This document shows, piece by piece, positions 21,666 to 33,996 of a stretch of 64,000 nucleotides of DNA (the stretch's first letter is position 1; the number at the start of each line of letters is the position of its first letter). The notes under the pieces were generated by a model. That model had not been told where the DNA came from and ran no database searches. It was given only the letters and a program-made list of their open reading frames with translations. Source of the stretch: Eremophila alpestris peregrina (lineage: Eukaryota > Chordata > Aves > Passeriformes > Alaudidae); contig WMCF01000032.1 of assembly GCA_009792885.1 (NCBI GenBank), positions 4,630,589-4,694,588 of the forward strand. Direction: 5' to 3'. The position numbers and the translations under genes were made by a program.

Positions 21666-24600
21666 GGAGATTCAAACAATTAGCATGAAGCAGCTCAACA
21701 CTTCAGTTTGAAAATTATCATTTCTACCTTTGTGGCAGCCCTGCCAGATCAAGGGGAACCTCACCATGCATTGATCAAGATAAGGGAAGACAGCTTTCCT
21801 TTCTCACTCTGGCCTGCCTAAGGAAAAGTCACTTGCAATCCTCTTCTGCCTGGATTATTAGTAACAACCTCCCACTGCAGAGAACCTATTTCAATCTCTG
21901 GCCAAGCACAGTTCTGGTGAGTAGGTTTTTTATCCTAGAAACAGAGGATTGAGCAGGGATGTGAGCATTAAAGGCAGTGAATAACACACACAAAGCACTG
22001 TAACTAGTAAGTTCAAGGAAGAAAGTATAATAAGAAAGTATAATATCTCTTGGTTCTCATTCCTGAGAAATGACATGTGACTTCTCCAGACACAGAACAG
22101 AGAGGGGAAGATTTCCAGATATTTCCAGCAGATACGGATTGAAAAGTCACAGCCCTATGGATGTCAGTGACAATTTTGCTTTTGATATCAGTGAAAGCAG
22201 TATCTCACCAATATGCTTTGGAAGTCCTGTGAGTGCAGCAAGAACCACAGCATCCTTCAGTGATGCTCCCAGAACATGCCTTTAACCTTCACAATGTTCC
22301 CACTGACACAGGTTTTAGCAGCAAGTGAAACAGAGGCAGAAAATGCCATTGCTTGTCCAGTTATGTCATTGTTGGGTTCAGGAACAGCTTTCCAGAATAA
22401 CTCATCCGGCTCCTGAGCATCCTCTACATTACCAGTGCATGGTTTGTGAGATTGTCCTGTGAATTGTGTCCTTACACTGACCTTTGTTTCAGTGGAGAGC
22501 TCTGGAGAAGGTGGTTTGTACCCTGAAATCACTCTGTCCATGCCTTCTGCCAGCTCTAACACAGTCTGGCTTTTGGTCTCCACAAAGCCCATCCTCCTCT
22601 AGACCTCACAGCATCAATTCACTCCAAATTCCCCAAAGGAATACCAAATCACCAGGAGGTCCTGCCTGGGCATTTTCATCCTTCCCTCTCAGCTGGAGTC
22701 TTCTCTCCAGTGAGCTGCCTTGTATGAGTCCTTCAGGTGAGTTTAGGTTGACTCAAATCACCTTTATTGCCAGTTCTGGTTAGTCCAAATGGTTCGGGGA
22801 GGATTCACAATCCCTTCTGCCCACAGAGCTCCAGCCAAGGTGCAGGAGGACCTTGGGAAGTGCTGCTGTCTGCCCAGCAAAGGTGTGGCCATGCCAGGCA
22901 GGAGGAGGCTGAAACCTGCCAGGAAACAACCTCAACTTGCCTTGGCCTTGAACTGTCCACAGAGGCAAATCCAACATATGGTTGCTGGGTGTGATGCAAA
23001 TCTGGGATGAGTTGGAAGTCAGAGGGATGCAGACAATCCCACATTAAGGAATGACTGGTCCATATGTTTCCTCTCTCCTTTCTCTGTGTGTTCAAGGGCT
23101 TTAGTCAGGAAACGTGGTGGGGTCTTTTCACCTTGAGAGCTGAGATTGTGGCTCTCAGTGTGGTGTTGGGTGCACGTGTGCAAGCACAGAACAATGCACC
23201 TTCCCAGCAGAGCTATTTTTGGGGTCTTGGTTGCAGAACAATTACAGTGTTGTGCTGATGAGTGTTAGTAATGGTTGCAATATAATGGTGGAGTGAAAAA
23301 TGTGCAGCTTTGGGGGAGGCATTGTGTCCTTTTTGTGTGGACGGAGTCTCACAGGCAAGTCAAGAAAGAGGAAATAAATTTGTCATCATCTAAAACATGT
23401 AACTTCACTGCAGAAGAAGAGACAGAGTTTGGTTTCATTTACAGCAGTGCAGATCCCTCCAGTTCACAGAATTCATTTCAGATTTGCTCGTGTCTGATTT
23501 AATCAAAACAGAGTCCATTCAACACAAGAAAAAATCCAAAGTGAAGTTAATATGGAGAATTATCTGCTTACTTACAACTCCCAGTGTTAGCCCCAGCCAG
23601 CCTCCCTGTGCCACCACAGTGAATTCAGATAAATTTGCCCTGGATGAGAAAATAAAAGATGAGTCTGTTAATCAAGATTGCAATATCTGTAGGAAAACAG
23701 AAAGTAGCTGAGAGGTTCTGAGTGTTCATCAGGGACAGACAGCATTGCCTGTAGGGGCAAATTTGCAAGTCAGTGAGAGGAAATTTAATCTTTTCAAAGA
23801 TCAGATCTATAAAAAACCCTCTTTCTTCTTGGATTCTGTATTAGAGCTTAAAGAAATTCTCCTTTCTCTGCAGCATATGGCAGAAGTATGTAGCACACAG
23901 AAACAGGAGTGAGGCTTCAGTTGAAATTCCCAATGTTTTACATGTTCACTGAGAATTCCAAAATTAAAAATAAACTGCAGGAAATATGCAAAATAACCCC
24001 AAAAAATCTGTAAAATTAAAAATAATCTGCATTTTGAATCTTTGCAGCAGTGATCAGTTAAAAAGGCATTGATTTGAGGGGTTGCTCAAAACTATTTTTT
24101 TATTTGACATATAAAAATTTGACATTTAAAAATGGGAAGGCAAAATGAAAGTGACAAACTCAATTCAAGAAAATAGGAACCAATAACACTCAGTGGGAAG
24201 TGTTAGTAAATAGAAATTAATGCTTGAGGAAGAGTTTTAAGATAGTTTTGGCTTTATTTTTTTCCATGGGAAGATCTTTGTATGACTTACAGTGACCTAC
24301 CAGTGAAGGGCTGCTACTTACAAATGGAAGGAATTGTTCTTCCTCCTTTTTTTAGCATTGTTAAGGGTCTCCAGAAAAGGATTCATCTGGATGACTTGAT
24401 ATTCCAGGGATTCCTGCAAAAACCAGCAGGATGCTCAATGCAGAAGCCTTGGGCTTTGAGCACAATGACCCCTCACCATCCAAACTGACCCAGGGAATAG
24501 ATTTTCTGTCAGTCAGCTCCCAGGAAAAGCTGAATTACCGCTGTGAGCAGGAATTCCATTCAGGTTCAGCCCTGCCAGAGGCTCTCCACAGGGGCCCAGC

Positions 24601-25135
24601 CATGTGGATTTGGGGCAGTCTGGCTAATCCCAGCTCCAAGAAGGAACAACAAATGCAAAGTGCACTGCAGGGTTTGGTACCTCAGTGTTCTTGAGAAGAG
24701 GGTTTGTGGTATTCCAGGACTGAGACTCCCACATGGAATGGTCGGGCAGAAAGCTGGTAAAGAGGAATGAAACGGGGTTTGTTGCTTGGAGTATGAGGAA
24801 GGTTATTCCAAGGATAGAGGGCAGCATAAGACAGGCTAGGAATGCGTGTGGGATAGGGAGAGCCTGGGGGGAGAAGTTGTGGAGGAGGAAACAGGCACGC
24901 AGGGACAAGCTGGGACTTGACAATCCAGAGGTCTGGCGGTGAGGAAGCTGGAAGGAGGAATAGGAAACCACCGAAGGAATCCCACAAGGCTTGAATAACA
25001 GGATTTCTGCTGCATGGCCAAATGTAGCTGCTATTCATGTCTTTAAATTCAGAATTGTTTTACTGACCCTCAGAGCAGAGTCTTAGGGGAGATGAAAAAG
25101 TAAAAGAAGAACAAAGAGAGAGGAAAGAAGAAAAA

Positions 25136-25376
25136 GGAGAGGAGAGGAGAGGAGAGGAGAGGAGAGGAGAGGAGAGGAGAGGAGAGGAGAGGNNNNNNNN
25201 NNNNNNNNNNNNNNNNNNNNNNNNNNNNNNNNNNNNNNNNNNNNNNNNNNNNNNNNNNNNNNNNNNNNNNNNNNNNNNNNNNNNNNNNNNNNNNNNNNNN
25301 NNNNNNNNNNNNNNAGAGGAGAGGAGAGGAGAGGAGAGGAGAGGAGAGGAGAGGAGAGGAGAGGAGAGGAGAGGAG
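25136..25376 (+). repeat. (GGAGA)n microsatellite spanning an assembly gap
   Basis: Uninterrupted GGAGA/AGAGG pentamers occupy 25,136-25,192 and 25,315-25,376 on both sides of a run of N. The sequence leading in (25,090-25,135) is also purine-only in large part. The true array length is unknown because the gap sits inside it. A long purine/pyrimidine tract of this sort can block sequencing. Confidence 0.97.
25193..25314. other. assembly gap (122 N)
   Basis: All bases are N. The flanks are the same pentamer in the same phase class, so the missing bases are probably more of the array. Confidence 0.99.
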
Positions 25377-28300
25377 CTGCCATCAGCATGGTGGAATTTT
25401 TTTTAGTTGATCCCAAACAACTTTCCTCTTTGCTATCATGACAAGAAAGACTGGGTCTCCCTCCCTGATCATTGATGCTTACATGTCTTTCATTATTTGG
25501 ATAACCTGCTCTTCACAGTATTTTACCCAGATAAAACACCTTTTGCTATGCTTTGGTTGTGCAGGTGGCAAGAAATAAAGTGCTGGGAAATCCCACCTGG
25601 CTGAGAATCCCTGAGGCTGCTCTACGGTGCTGTTCTCTCAGGAATCTCCATGCTCTCTGCAAACACTGTGATTATTCCTCCCACTGCTATTTATTCCCAC
25701 TTTCAGACCACCTGGGAGCCCCCAGAGCTGTGTGTGAGTGTGGATTCATTGCAGCCACAGACCAAGATTCCCCAAGATTTTATGAATGGGCAAAAAGAAG
25801 TGCAGGGAATGAATTTGTAGAGAAGGCAAATGAAAGCAGAGAACTCGAACATTCTGGTGTTTTGCCATTTGCTTTTAACAAGGAAACCCTTTCTCTTCAC
25901 CCAGAAGGAAAAATCTGTCCCAGGGCTTGTTCATGGCCTCAGGTTTCTCTTTCTCAGGCAGAGGCAGGACCTGCATGGGGTCAGTGTCATCCACACCCTC
26001 TTCCTTATAACCATCAGGCAGTTTGGCTCCTCTTTTGGGTAGAAGGTAAAACTAGAAGGAAAAAGAGAAGGACAGCAGTGTTTCCCACGTTGTTGAAAAG
26101 CAGACTGAAGAAACCTGGAATTTCTGTGGTGGTGTCCTCTTCACACCAGTGATACCTTCCAGTTCAATAGGAACCTGCAGCAGAAGGAAGATCCCAAATA
26201 TGGGTGATAGCTCCAAAGAGGAGTTAGAAAACAAGAGACTGGCTGGGAAAAAAATAGGGAGGATATTCGCACTTTCTCTTTGGCTTTCCTCACTATCCAG
26301 TGCCAGGCCACTGGGACCCTGCCCATGGGGGGCTTTTCTCCCATCTTTTTTTCCTGAAAACTGTTAGACCAGTTCTGCAGAGAGGAGTTTTTGGATGGGG
26401 GTTCAGAGGAAACTGAAAGGGAGGACCTGGTTCATCAGCTCCCGCCCTCAGCCATCAAAAACTACCAGGCGAGTCCACAGCACATCCATTTCCCATGGCC
26501 CATGGAGGTTTTCACTTTTGTCACAACCTGAGCCGTGACAAAGCCATTCCAGAGGAGGGAGCAGGGGAATTCAAGGGCGTGGCTCATGTCCCAAGGCTTT
26601 GCATTTTTTGGGACCTGTTCTGTGCTGGGAGCAGACTGTGTCCCACACTCCGGGCAGTTTTTCCTTCCCCCACCCACACATCTGCAGCAGCTTTAAAGCT
26701 GCCAAGGCAGCAGCTGATGGTGAGCGCTCTGTCTGTGTCCAGCACCCAAAGATGTGCCCCCAGGGACCAGCCCTACCTGCTCAACTCGCTGCTCCCTGCA
26801 GAGGAGAAGCTGATTTCATCATTCCTATGATTAAAGGGAACAGGGGCTGTGCTGTGGCTTTCTGTGGCAGCAGGGACACGCTGCCCAGGCCGAGGGCTGC
26901 TCTCTGTCCCACCTCTGCAGCCCCAAGCCGTGCTGGGCGCCAGCCTGGTGACTCAGCCAGCTCAGGAGTCAGCACGGGCACGGTGGAAGAGCCCCTGGGC
27001 TGGGGAGGGGACTTCTGGCCACCAGGGTCTGGGTTTAGAGGCCACTGCGTGGGCTGCAGTCAGGACAGCTTGGCACTGCTCGGAGGCTGCAATGGCCCTG
27101 GCTGTCCTGGTGATCTCATTTCCCCACCATCCTCCTGAAAACCTTGATAGGCTAAAAATATATATGTGCAAGGACTCGGAGACAGCAGGGCTGTGCCCTT
27201 GGAAACCAGCTTCCTGGCTCCAAAAGATCCTGGTGTGACACCCTCAGCTGCAATCTGCTGCTCTGGGGTGAATTTCACCCACAAAGCAGGAAGGAGAAAT
27301 TTCCTCCGTCCATTTCCGCTTTGATCGGGCAGAGATAAGGAATGTAACAGCTCAGCAATCATTTCCCCTCTCAATCTACACAGCTGAATCTGTAGGCTGG
27401 CTGGGTTGAGGTGCCTGGATTTGCAATGTGTATTTGAGCCCTGGCTCAGGTCTGCACTTAATCGCTCACCTCCCTGAAGCACAGGGACTAACGTGGTCCT
27501 TGAGACAGATCAATGAAATGTTAAACCAAACGCCTACAGAAAATAAGTGTGTGACACAAAATAGCTCATACTTGCATCACAGTTTCTTGGGTGTAGGGCT
27601 CAGACTTGTCTGTAACTTTAAATTCTCTATTCCTCATCATCCTTTCACAGCTGGGGAAACTGAGGCAGGACAGGACGTTACACCTTCAGAATTGTCTACC
27701 CAGTGTCAGCCCAGTTTTTGCCGGACAATCTACCTACAAAAAGTCTATTTAGTTCTGACCTTTCAGTCTGAAGCCAGAAGGAGTGACCTTTTTAAAATCT
27801 TAGGTGTAAATGTAGACCCAAAAGTTAAGGAAGGGGTGAGGCCATGCCAACAGCTGGGGGTGAGTTAAAACTCTGAGATTTCATTTTCTCAAGATCACAT
27901 GGAATTTAATAAACTTATGGTTAAAATACCTGTGAAATCAAGTCTACCTGATATAAAACAGTGAATACAAATCCAGATGGGCTCCACACACACCTGCAGG
28001 CACCATCATTTTCTCTCTCTGCCTCTGCCTCCCATTGCTGCCACATGGCCCTTCCTGCTCTCCATCCCACACCTCTTCCCAGCCACCACACACATCAGAT
28101 ACCTACCAGGTTAAAGTCAAGGTCCTGGAAGGTGTGTGTTTGCAAGGGCTGGCCAGGCTCTTTCAGAGCTGTCCAAAGGGCCTGAACCAGCAATGACATT
28201 TTAAAAGAGACAACACATTCCTTATCTGTAAGTCCAGGGAGGTGGTAATGCTAGAAGCCTGATTGGGAAGCTTTAATCCCTTGGGAGACATCAAATAATG

Positions 28301-29825
28301 CTTTGTTTTCTGGCAATTTCTTCTTGTCTTGCCTTGTAGGCTGTTCTATAAACTCAGCTGCTGGAGGTACGGGACAAGAGGCTGAAATAGAAAGACCATC
28401 TAAAGAAAATTCCATGCAAAGTCACATCCTTGGCCATATTTTCTTGCCAAGGTGGAACAGCAGATTTCATCAGACCTCATCTTTGGCAGGCAGACCTCAG
28501 GCTGAACCCTTGGCAGGAGCAGCCACGCTGCTGATGGAACTGAAGTTTCACTTTTAAATTATTTCTGTGCCCTGTGTTTATGATGAATAAGCCCTGTGTG
28601 TTTGCTGCAAGCAGAGAGGATAAAGCTGATGTTGTGTTACCATCCTGCATGTTTCAGTCACACAGTGGGTATGAACTGCCCTGAAAGACATGAAAGACAA
28701 CAGCTCCTGTATCAGCCCTGAGTATTTCTCTGCTATATTTGCCTCAGCTGGAGCGTTTGGGATGTGGTTACCCTGCCAGGATTGCCATTGTGGGTGTTGT
28801 GGGTGAACACGCTCAGGATTGAATTTCCAAGCAGGAAGATTCAGATAAACAACTGCTTTGAGGTGAAAATTAGAGAGTTCATGTTACACCCACCTCTTGA
28901 ATTTGTAACTGACTGTTCACCCTGAAAAATCTGATTCTAGGAACTCAGCATGTCCCGTCAGGAGCAGAATAATACCACAGAAACCATGGCCAGCCAGAGT
29001 CCTGAACGCTGAGAACTGTGATTAACTCCTCACGAATCTCTCTGGAGCAAGTCATATTTTCTGGGCTTTTTTAGGTAATTATTTTGAACCTTGAATCTGT
29101 GAATGGAGATTGTAAACAGTTCTCAGCCCAACATCTTAGAGAAGGACGTGAAATGCATCAAATGAATAACGGGTTCTGACCTGTTTGCTCATGTGTAACG
29201 AGAAAAAAATAAATGTTTAAACCACACAGGAGGAGAAAGCTGCAAAGGCATCAATTGGATCTCTCCACGTAGTGATCCTGAAATAGCTGCTGGCCCACTC
29301 AGCTCATAGACACATCAACAAGGGCCAGGATTCAGCCAAGCTGCTTTTTGCTTCCAAGGGTGCCTCTTGCTGAGTTTGATGACGTGTTGTAGCCGTGTCC
29401 ATAGTCCAGGCCCTGTCCTGTATCTCACTGGCCACGCACTGCTCCAGCACATCACCACACTCAAAACCTGCAGGGACAGCCCAGGCTGGGCTGCTTCACC
29501 CAGCCATGCCTCCTTATGATTACATTATCTGGGAAGGGGGGTTGGAAGGTTCCCTCAGAGAATAGAGGAGAGATTGTGGAGTGACGTGTCCCCATAGCAG
29601 GGCACAGCCAGCCCTGCAGACCACGGGCTGTGGAGGGAGGTGTCTGCTAAGCAGGATGTTTGCCTTTGGTGTGGGCTCAGTTTCTTGCCCTGACACAGAT
29701 TCCTTCATCATGTTAAAGTGAGACTGAGAGTCCAGCCCTCTTGCCTGAAGGGATGTGGAGCATAATTCTGTTTCAGGTTGGAAAATGGCCTTCAGATAAA
29801 GGCAGGTCAGCCCATGTAGAAGCTC

Positions 29826-30060
29826 AGAATGGTTTGGGTTGGAAGGATCTTAAAGTTCATCTTGTTCCACCCCCTGCCATGGGCAGGGACACCTCCCACT
29901 GTCTCAGGGTGCTCCAAGCCCCATCCAACCTGGACAATTCAAAGGATGGGGCAGCCACAGCTTCTCTGGGCACCCTGTGCCAGGACCTCCCCAGCCTCAC
30001 AGGGAAGGATTTCCTGCATCTATCTTCCCTGCATTCCACCTGTCCAGTACAGACCACACA
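29826..30060 (-). mobile_element. CR1 LINE 3' fragment
   Basis: Reverse-complement CR1 3' sequence starts at AATGGTTTGGGTTGGAAGG and continues through CCATGGGCAGGGACACC, CCCCATCCAACCTGG and the CTCACAGGGAAGGATTTCCT block. It is more diverged than the 30.8-kb and 32.9-kb copies. The right end is approximate. Confidence 0.88.
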
Positions 30061-30802
30061 TAAGAAAGGTTCTTGTCTCTTCCTCAGTGCTGCCAAGGAT
30101 CCCAGGCTAAACACAGCAGCCCAGGTGTCCATAGTGACATTCCCAATTAAAAAGAAGGAGGGTGTAAATGGAGGAGGACAAGGTGAGGAACAGGAAGTAC
30201 AAAACCATTTATGACTGCTTGTTATAGAACCTCAGACTTTGTGCTGTTGAGACAAGCCTTGGAATAACAAGGAACTCAGTTTGGATGCTGCATTTTGGGG
30301 TTGCATTTCAGCAGCAGAAGCAAACTGATCTCTGGTGGTTCGGGGAGGAATGGAATCCAGATCAGAAAGCCCCGCTGAAGGATCAGGGTTATATAAAGAT
30401 CTGCCTCAGGAGACTGCAAGATGTTTGTGCACTTATTAGTCATTTAGAAAATAATGAAAGCTGCAACCTCATTCTCAGCTGTTGTCTGTTCTTGCTTGGG
30501 GAGGATCAGTGTATTCCTGTGAGGGCTGCAGGGATGTTGTCTCTACGGAGACACGGCCAGGCTCCAACCAAACAAGGGCAGATCACTGCTCCTGGGGCAC
30601 AGAGGGTCTGATGGGGACAATGCCAAGGCCTTTCCAATCCCACCAGGTGCTCAGTGAGTCACAGATCCTGCAGGAGACAGCCTGTGCATTGTGATCAAAA
30701 GCTCCAGGGAAAGGTGCACACAGGAAAGCAAAGTTCAAGTCCGTCTTCCTGGTATGCAACTTTTCACTGCTGGATTTTCAATTGTAGTACTCAATGCATG
30801 GA

Positions 30803-31345
30803 ATTATAGAATCAGAGAATCATGGAATGGTTTGGTTGGAAGAACACCTAAAACTCATCTCATTCCACCCTCTGCCATGGGCAGGGACACCTTCCACTAT
30901 CCCAGGTTGCTCCAAGACCCATCCAACCTGGCCTTGGACACTTCCAGGGATCCAGGGGCAGCCACAGCTTCTCTGGGCAACCTGTGGCAGAGCCTCACTA
31001 TCTTCACAGGGAAAAATTTCTTCCCAATATCCCATCTCTCCCTGCCCTCTATCAGTGGAAAGCCATTCCCTGTGTCCTGTCCCTCCATCCCTTGTCCCAA
31101 GTCCCTCTCCAGCTCTCTGGGAGCCCTTTTAGGTACTGGAAGGGGCTCTGAGGTCTCCCTGGAGTCTTCTCCTTTCCAGATGAGTACCCCCAGCCTTCCC
31201 AGCCTGGCTCCAGAGCAGCCCTTGGAGCATCTCTGGGCTTACTCCAGCAGCTCCTCATCCTTGTGATGATGGAGGCCCCAGAGCTGGAAGTATTGTCCCA
31301 AGTGGGGTCTCAGAAAGTGAAGCTGAGGTGCAGAATCCCCCTCTC
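30803..31345 (-). mobile_element. CR1 LINE 3' fragment, long and well preserved
   Basis: About 540 bp begins with the terminal ATTATAGAATCAGAGAATCATGG, i.e. the diagnostic CR1 3' repeat in reverse, and continues through the entire 3' region to the GTGGGGTCTCAGAAAGTGAAG block. It is nearly the same sequence as the inverted copy at 32.86 kb. No reverse transcriptase domain is present, so it is a dead 5'-truncated copy. Confidence 0.93.
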
Positions 31346-32859
31346 TGCTGCCCACGCTGTGGGATCAGCCCGGGACATGGGTGGGTTGTGCAGAAATTGG
31401 CTTACATTTTGACGTATAATTTGTTACACTGTCACATTTCCAGGACAGAAGGAGGTGGCACAAGGAGATGGAATTACCGGGGGTGCTCCCCAAAAGCTCC
31501 TTCCCAAATCAGTGTGTGTGAGATGTGAGGCAGTTGCAACAGAGAAGAACATCACCTCTGGGCTTAGCAAAAATTATCTTGAATCAGGTAAAGTATGCAT
31601 GTCCAATCCTCTTTTTAGCGTTTCCTAAGCATGGCTTTCAAAGGAAAGCCCCTAAATACACATTTTAGACAAAGACACTAATTTCTGTTGAAATGCTGTC
31701 CTCAGCTGGGGTAATTGGAGGCGCTGGAGCAAGGTGAGCAGTGTCTGGCAGCAGGAAAGCTCATCTCCTCCTCTAATTAAGCTGCACATGGACTCCCTGA
31801 CAGCAAAGAGGCATCCAGAGGCTCAAGACCCCGTGATTTATATGGATTTCCTGGTGTTTTCATGGAGTTTCTCTTCCCTGCATGATTTACAAGGCACTCC
31901 ACTCCTTTACAGAGCACCTTAGCCTTTCTCCTGGTAGGTGCTGTGGAGCAAGGCCATGCATGATTTATACAAAATTATGTGGGTTTTTGATTAATTCCAA
32001 GGTTTCTTCATCACTGCCTTGTGCCTCATCCCCAAAAGCACTATAGATTTCCATGTTTCAGTTCCTTGAGTTACAGAGTCAGGGACTAAAGGATTAATGA
32101 TTGCTGGGGCCTGTTAAGGAGAAAAAAAAAGTAATATTTTGGCCATAGGTGATTATAATTTCTGCAGCTGAATCAGTGTCCCATAACTGACAGAGGATAA
32201 TGGATTTAATAAATAACTCTGATTAAATCTGATGTTATTTTTAAATAATTTCAAAAACTGTTACTCTAATCCCTCCGTGGCTGGCAGACAGGAGGATGCT
32301 CAGAAGTTAAAATTAGTTCCTGAACGTTGAGCCTGGTGTGGAGTTACAGGAGCTCCAGGGCTGTCCTGGTTTTCTGGGGCATTCATTTACATGGAGCCAA
32401 ATGGACACAAACAGCTGCCTTTGGAAAGTGGGAATGAGCTCCCACAACTCACACAGCCCTGCTGCTGTTCTTCCCAATGCTCTGAGAGCTCAGCAGGAGC
32501 TCCCAGCCCAGCTGATGGGATAATCACTTGGTGTTAACACTCCACAAGCTGTCTTCCTGTACACAACTCCCCTTTCCCTTGATTCCCAGGGAATTCCCAA
32601 CTCTCCCAGGCCTCTTTATCAATAAATATAGATCTCTTCTGTGTAATGTCAATATGATTCCTTTCCTTTTTGTTTTTCAGCGCCCACATTTCAGAGTGTT
32701 CCCATTTGTTGGCTGTAAAAAGGACCTGAAGAACACTTTGCCTTGAAAAGCACCACAGAATCCCACAGGCACAGCAGGAGCTGTTTCAGCTGAAATGATG
32801 GAACACCATACTTTTTTCCTCCTCCTCTTTTTCCTCCTCCTTCTTTTCTCTCCCGTGGA

Positions 32860-33252
32860 GATGGGCTGACAGAGCTGTTCAGCCTGGAGAAGATAAGACT
32901 CCAGGGAGACCTAAGAGACCCTTCCAGTGCCTAAAGGGGCTCCAGGAGAGCTGGAGAGGGACTTGGGACATGGGATGGAGGGACAGGACAAGAGGGAATG
33001 GCTTTCCACTGATAGAGGGCAGGGAGAGATGGGATATTGGGAAGAAATTTTTCCCTGTGAAGATAGTGAGGCTCTGCCACAGGTTGCCCAGAGAAGCTGT
33101 GGCTGCCCCTGGATCTCTGGAAGTGTCCAAGGCCAGGATGGATGGGGCTTGGAGCAACCTGGGATAGTGGAAGGTGTCCCTGCCCATGGCAGGGGGTTGG
33201 AATGAGATGAGCTTTAGGGTCCTTTCCAACCCAAACAATTTCCTGATCCTCT
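32860..33252 (+). mobile_element. CR1 LINE 3' fragment, opposite orientation
   Basis: The element reads in its own 5'-to-3' direction on the plus strand: GAGCTGTTCAGCCTGGAGAAG, the GAAGAAATTTTTCCCTGTGA block, CCTGCCCATGGCAGGGGG and GGTCCTTTCCAACCCAAAC. The terminal ATTCTATG repeats are missing or degraded. It is near-identical to the 30.8-kb copy over roughly 350 bp. Confidence 0.93.
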
Positions 33253-33756
33253 GAACTGACACATCCCCACGGCTCCCTGGCTGCAGAGGAACAGGGGCAG
33301 GAAAGCAGGACCACATTTTTGAGGCTGTTCCACCAAATTAACAGAAACCACAAACCGAACCTTCAGCCTCAGGAAATCCAGCTGCAGTGCTCAGCTTTGC
33401 CTGTGGCTCAGCAGTAAGGCAGAGATAACAATAAATCCCTTCTCCCACCTTCTGCATGTCCTGATTAGGCAGGCTGTGGCAGATGGGGGCTGTCATTATT
33501 CCGTGCCTGTTCCGTGCCTGGCACAAAGCGGCTCCGCTCCCGGCGCCTGCCCATGGTGGCTGCACCAACAATAGCTCTGACAAGAAGCTGGTGGCTGCTG
33601 CTGGGGAGGTCACAAGCTGCCCAACCCCAGGAGGGACCAGTGCAGCCTGTGGAGTTAGCACTGATTGTGTGCCAGGAGGATGGATCCCAGCTGAGTAAGG
33701 AGGAGTTTCCAGGCTCCATCCCTGCCACACTCAGGAATGCCCCACATCCATGAAGG

Positions 33757-33996
33757 CATGGAGCTGTGTCAGGGAGATTTAGGCTGGATATCAGCAAAAG
33801 GTTCTTCCCCCAGAGGCACTGCCCAGGCTCTCCAGGGAATGGGCACAACCCCAAGGCTGCCAGAGCTCCAGGAACATTTGGACACTGCTCCCAGGCACAG
33901 GGTGGGATTGTTGGGGTATCCTGGGCAGGGCCAGGAGTTGGACTCTGATCCTTGTGGGTCCCTTCCAGTTCAGGACACATCATGATTCTATAATCC
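33757..33996 (+). mobile_element. CR1 LINE 3' fragment, different subfamily
   Basis: A CR1-type 3' end on the plus strand includes TTTAGGCTGGATATCAGCAA, GGACTCTGATCCTTGTGGGT and CCCTTCCAGTTCAGG, with a terminal ATGATTCTATAATC. Its body differs from the other copies, pointing to another CR1 subfamily. Confidence 0.88.

Larger units (their letters stand above)
21670..29820. other. intergenic stretch between MYH16 fossil and CR1 cluster
   Basis: No reading frame here has a recognisable domain or a consistent set of splice sites. The 5' end of MYH16 (first motor exons and promoter) should lie on the minus strand in this area, but I cannot identify it. The (GGAGA)n array and its gap are annotated separately. 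Confidence 0.5.

Noticed and set aside
25553..26152. 199-codon plus-strand open frame
   Set aside because: It has mixed low-similarity composition, no recognisable domain and no splice partners. I could not support it as a gene.
27148..27163. CTAAAAATATATATG, a MEF2/TATA-like site that could be the lost MYH16 promoter
   Set aside because: It departs from the MEF2 consensus at the last position and has no adjacent first exon. Short AT-rich motifs like this are common.
28310..28372. Exon-like segment (GCCTTGTAG acceptor, GTACGG donor)
   Set aside because: It is very short, with no recognisable peptide and no partner exons. Such acceptor-donor pairs arise often by chance in a 64-kb window.
30691..31266. 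191-codon plus-strand frame
   Set aside because: Most of it is the reverse complement of a CR1 3' region. Similar frames recur in the other CR1 copies, so it is repeat-derived.
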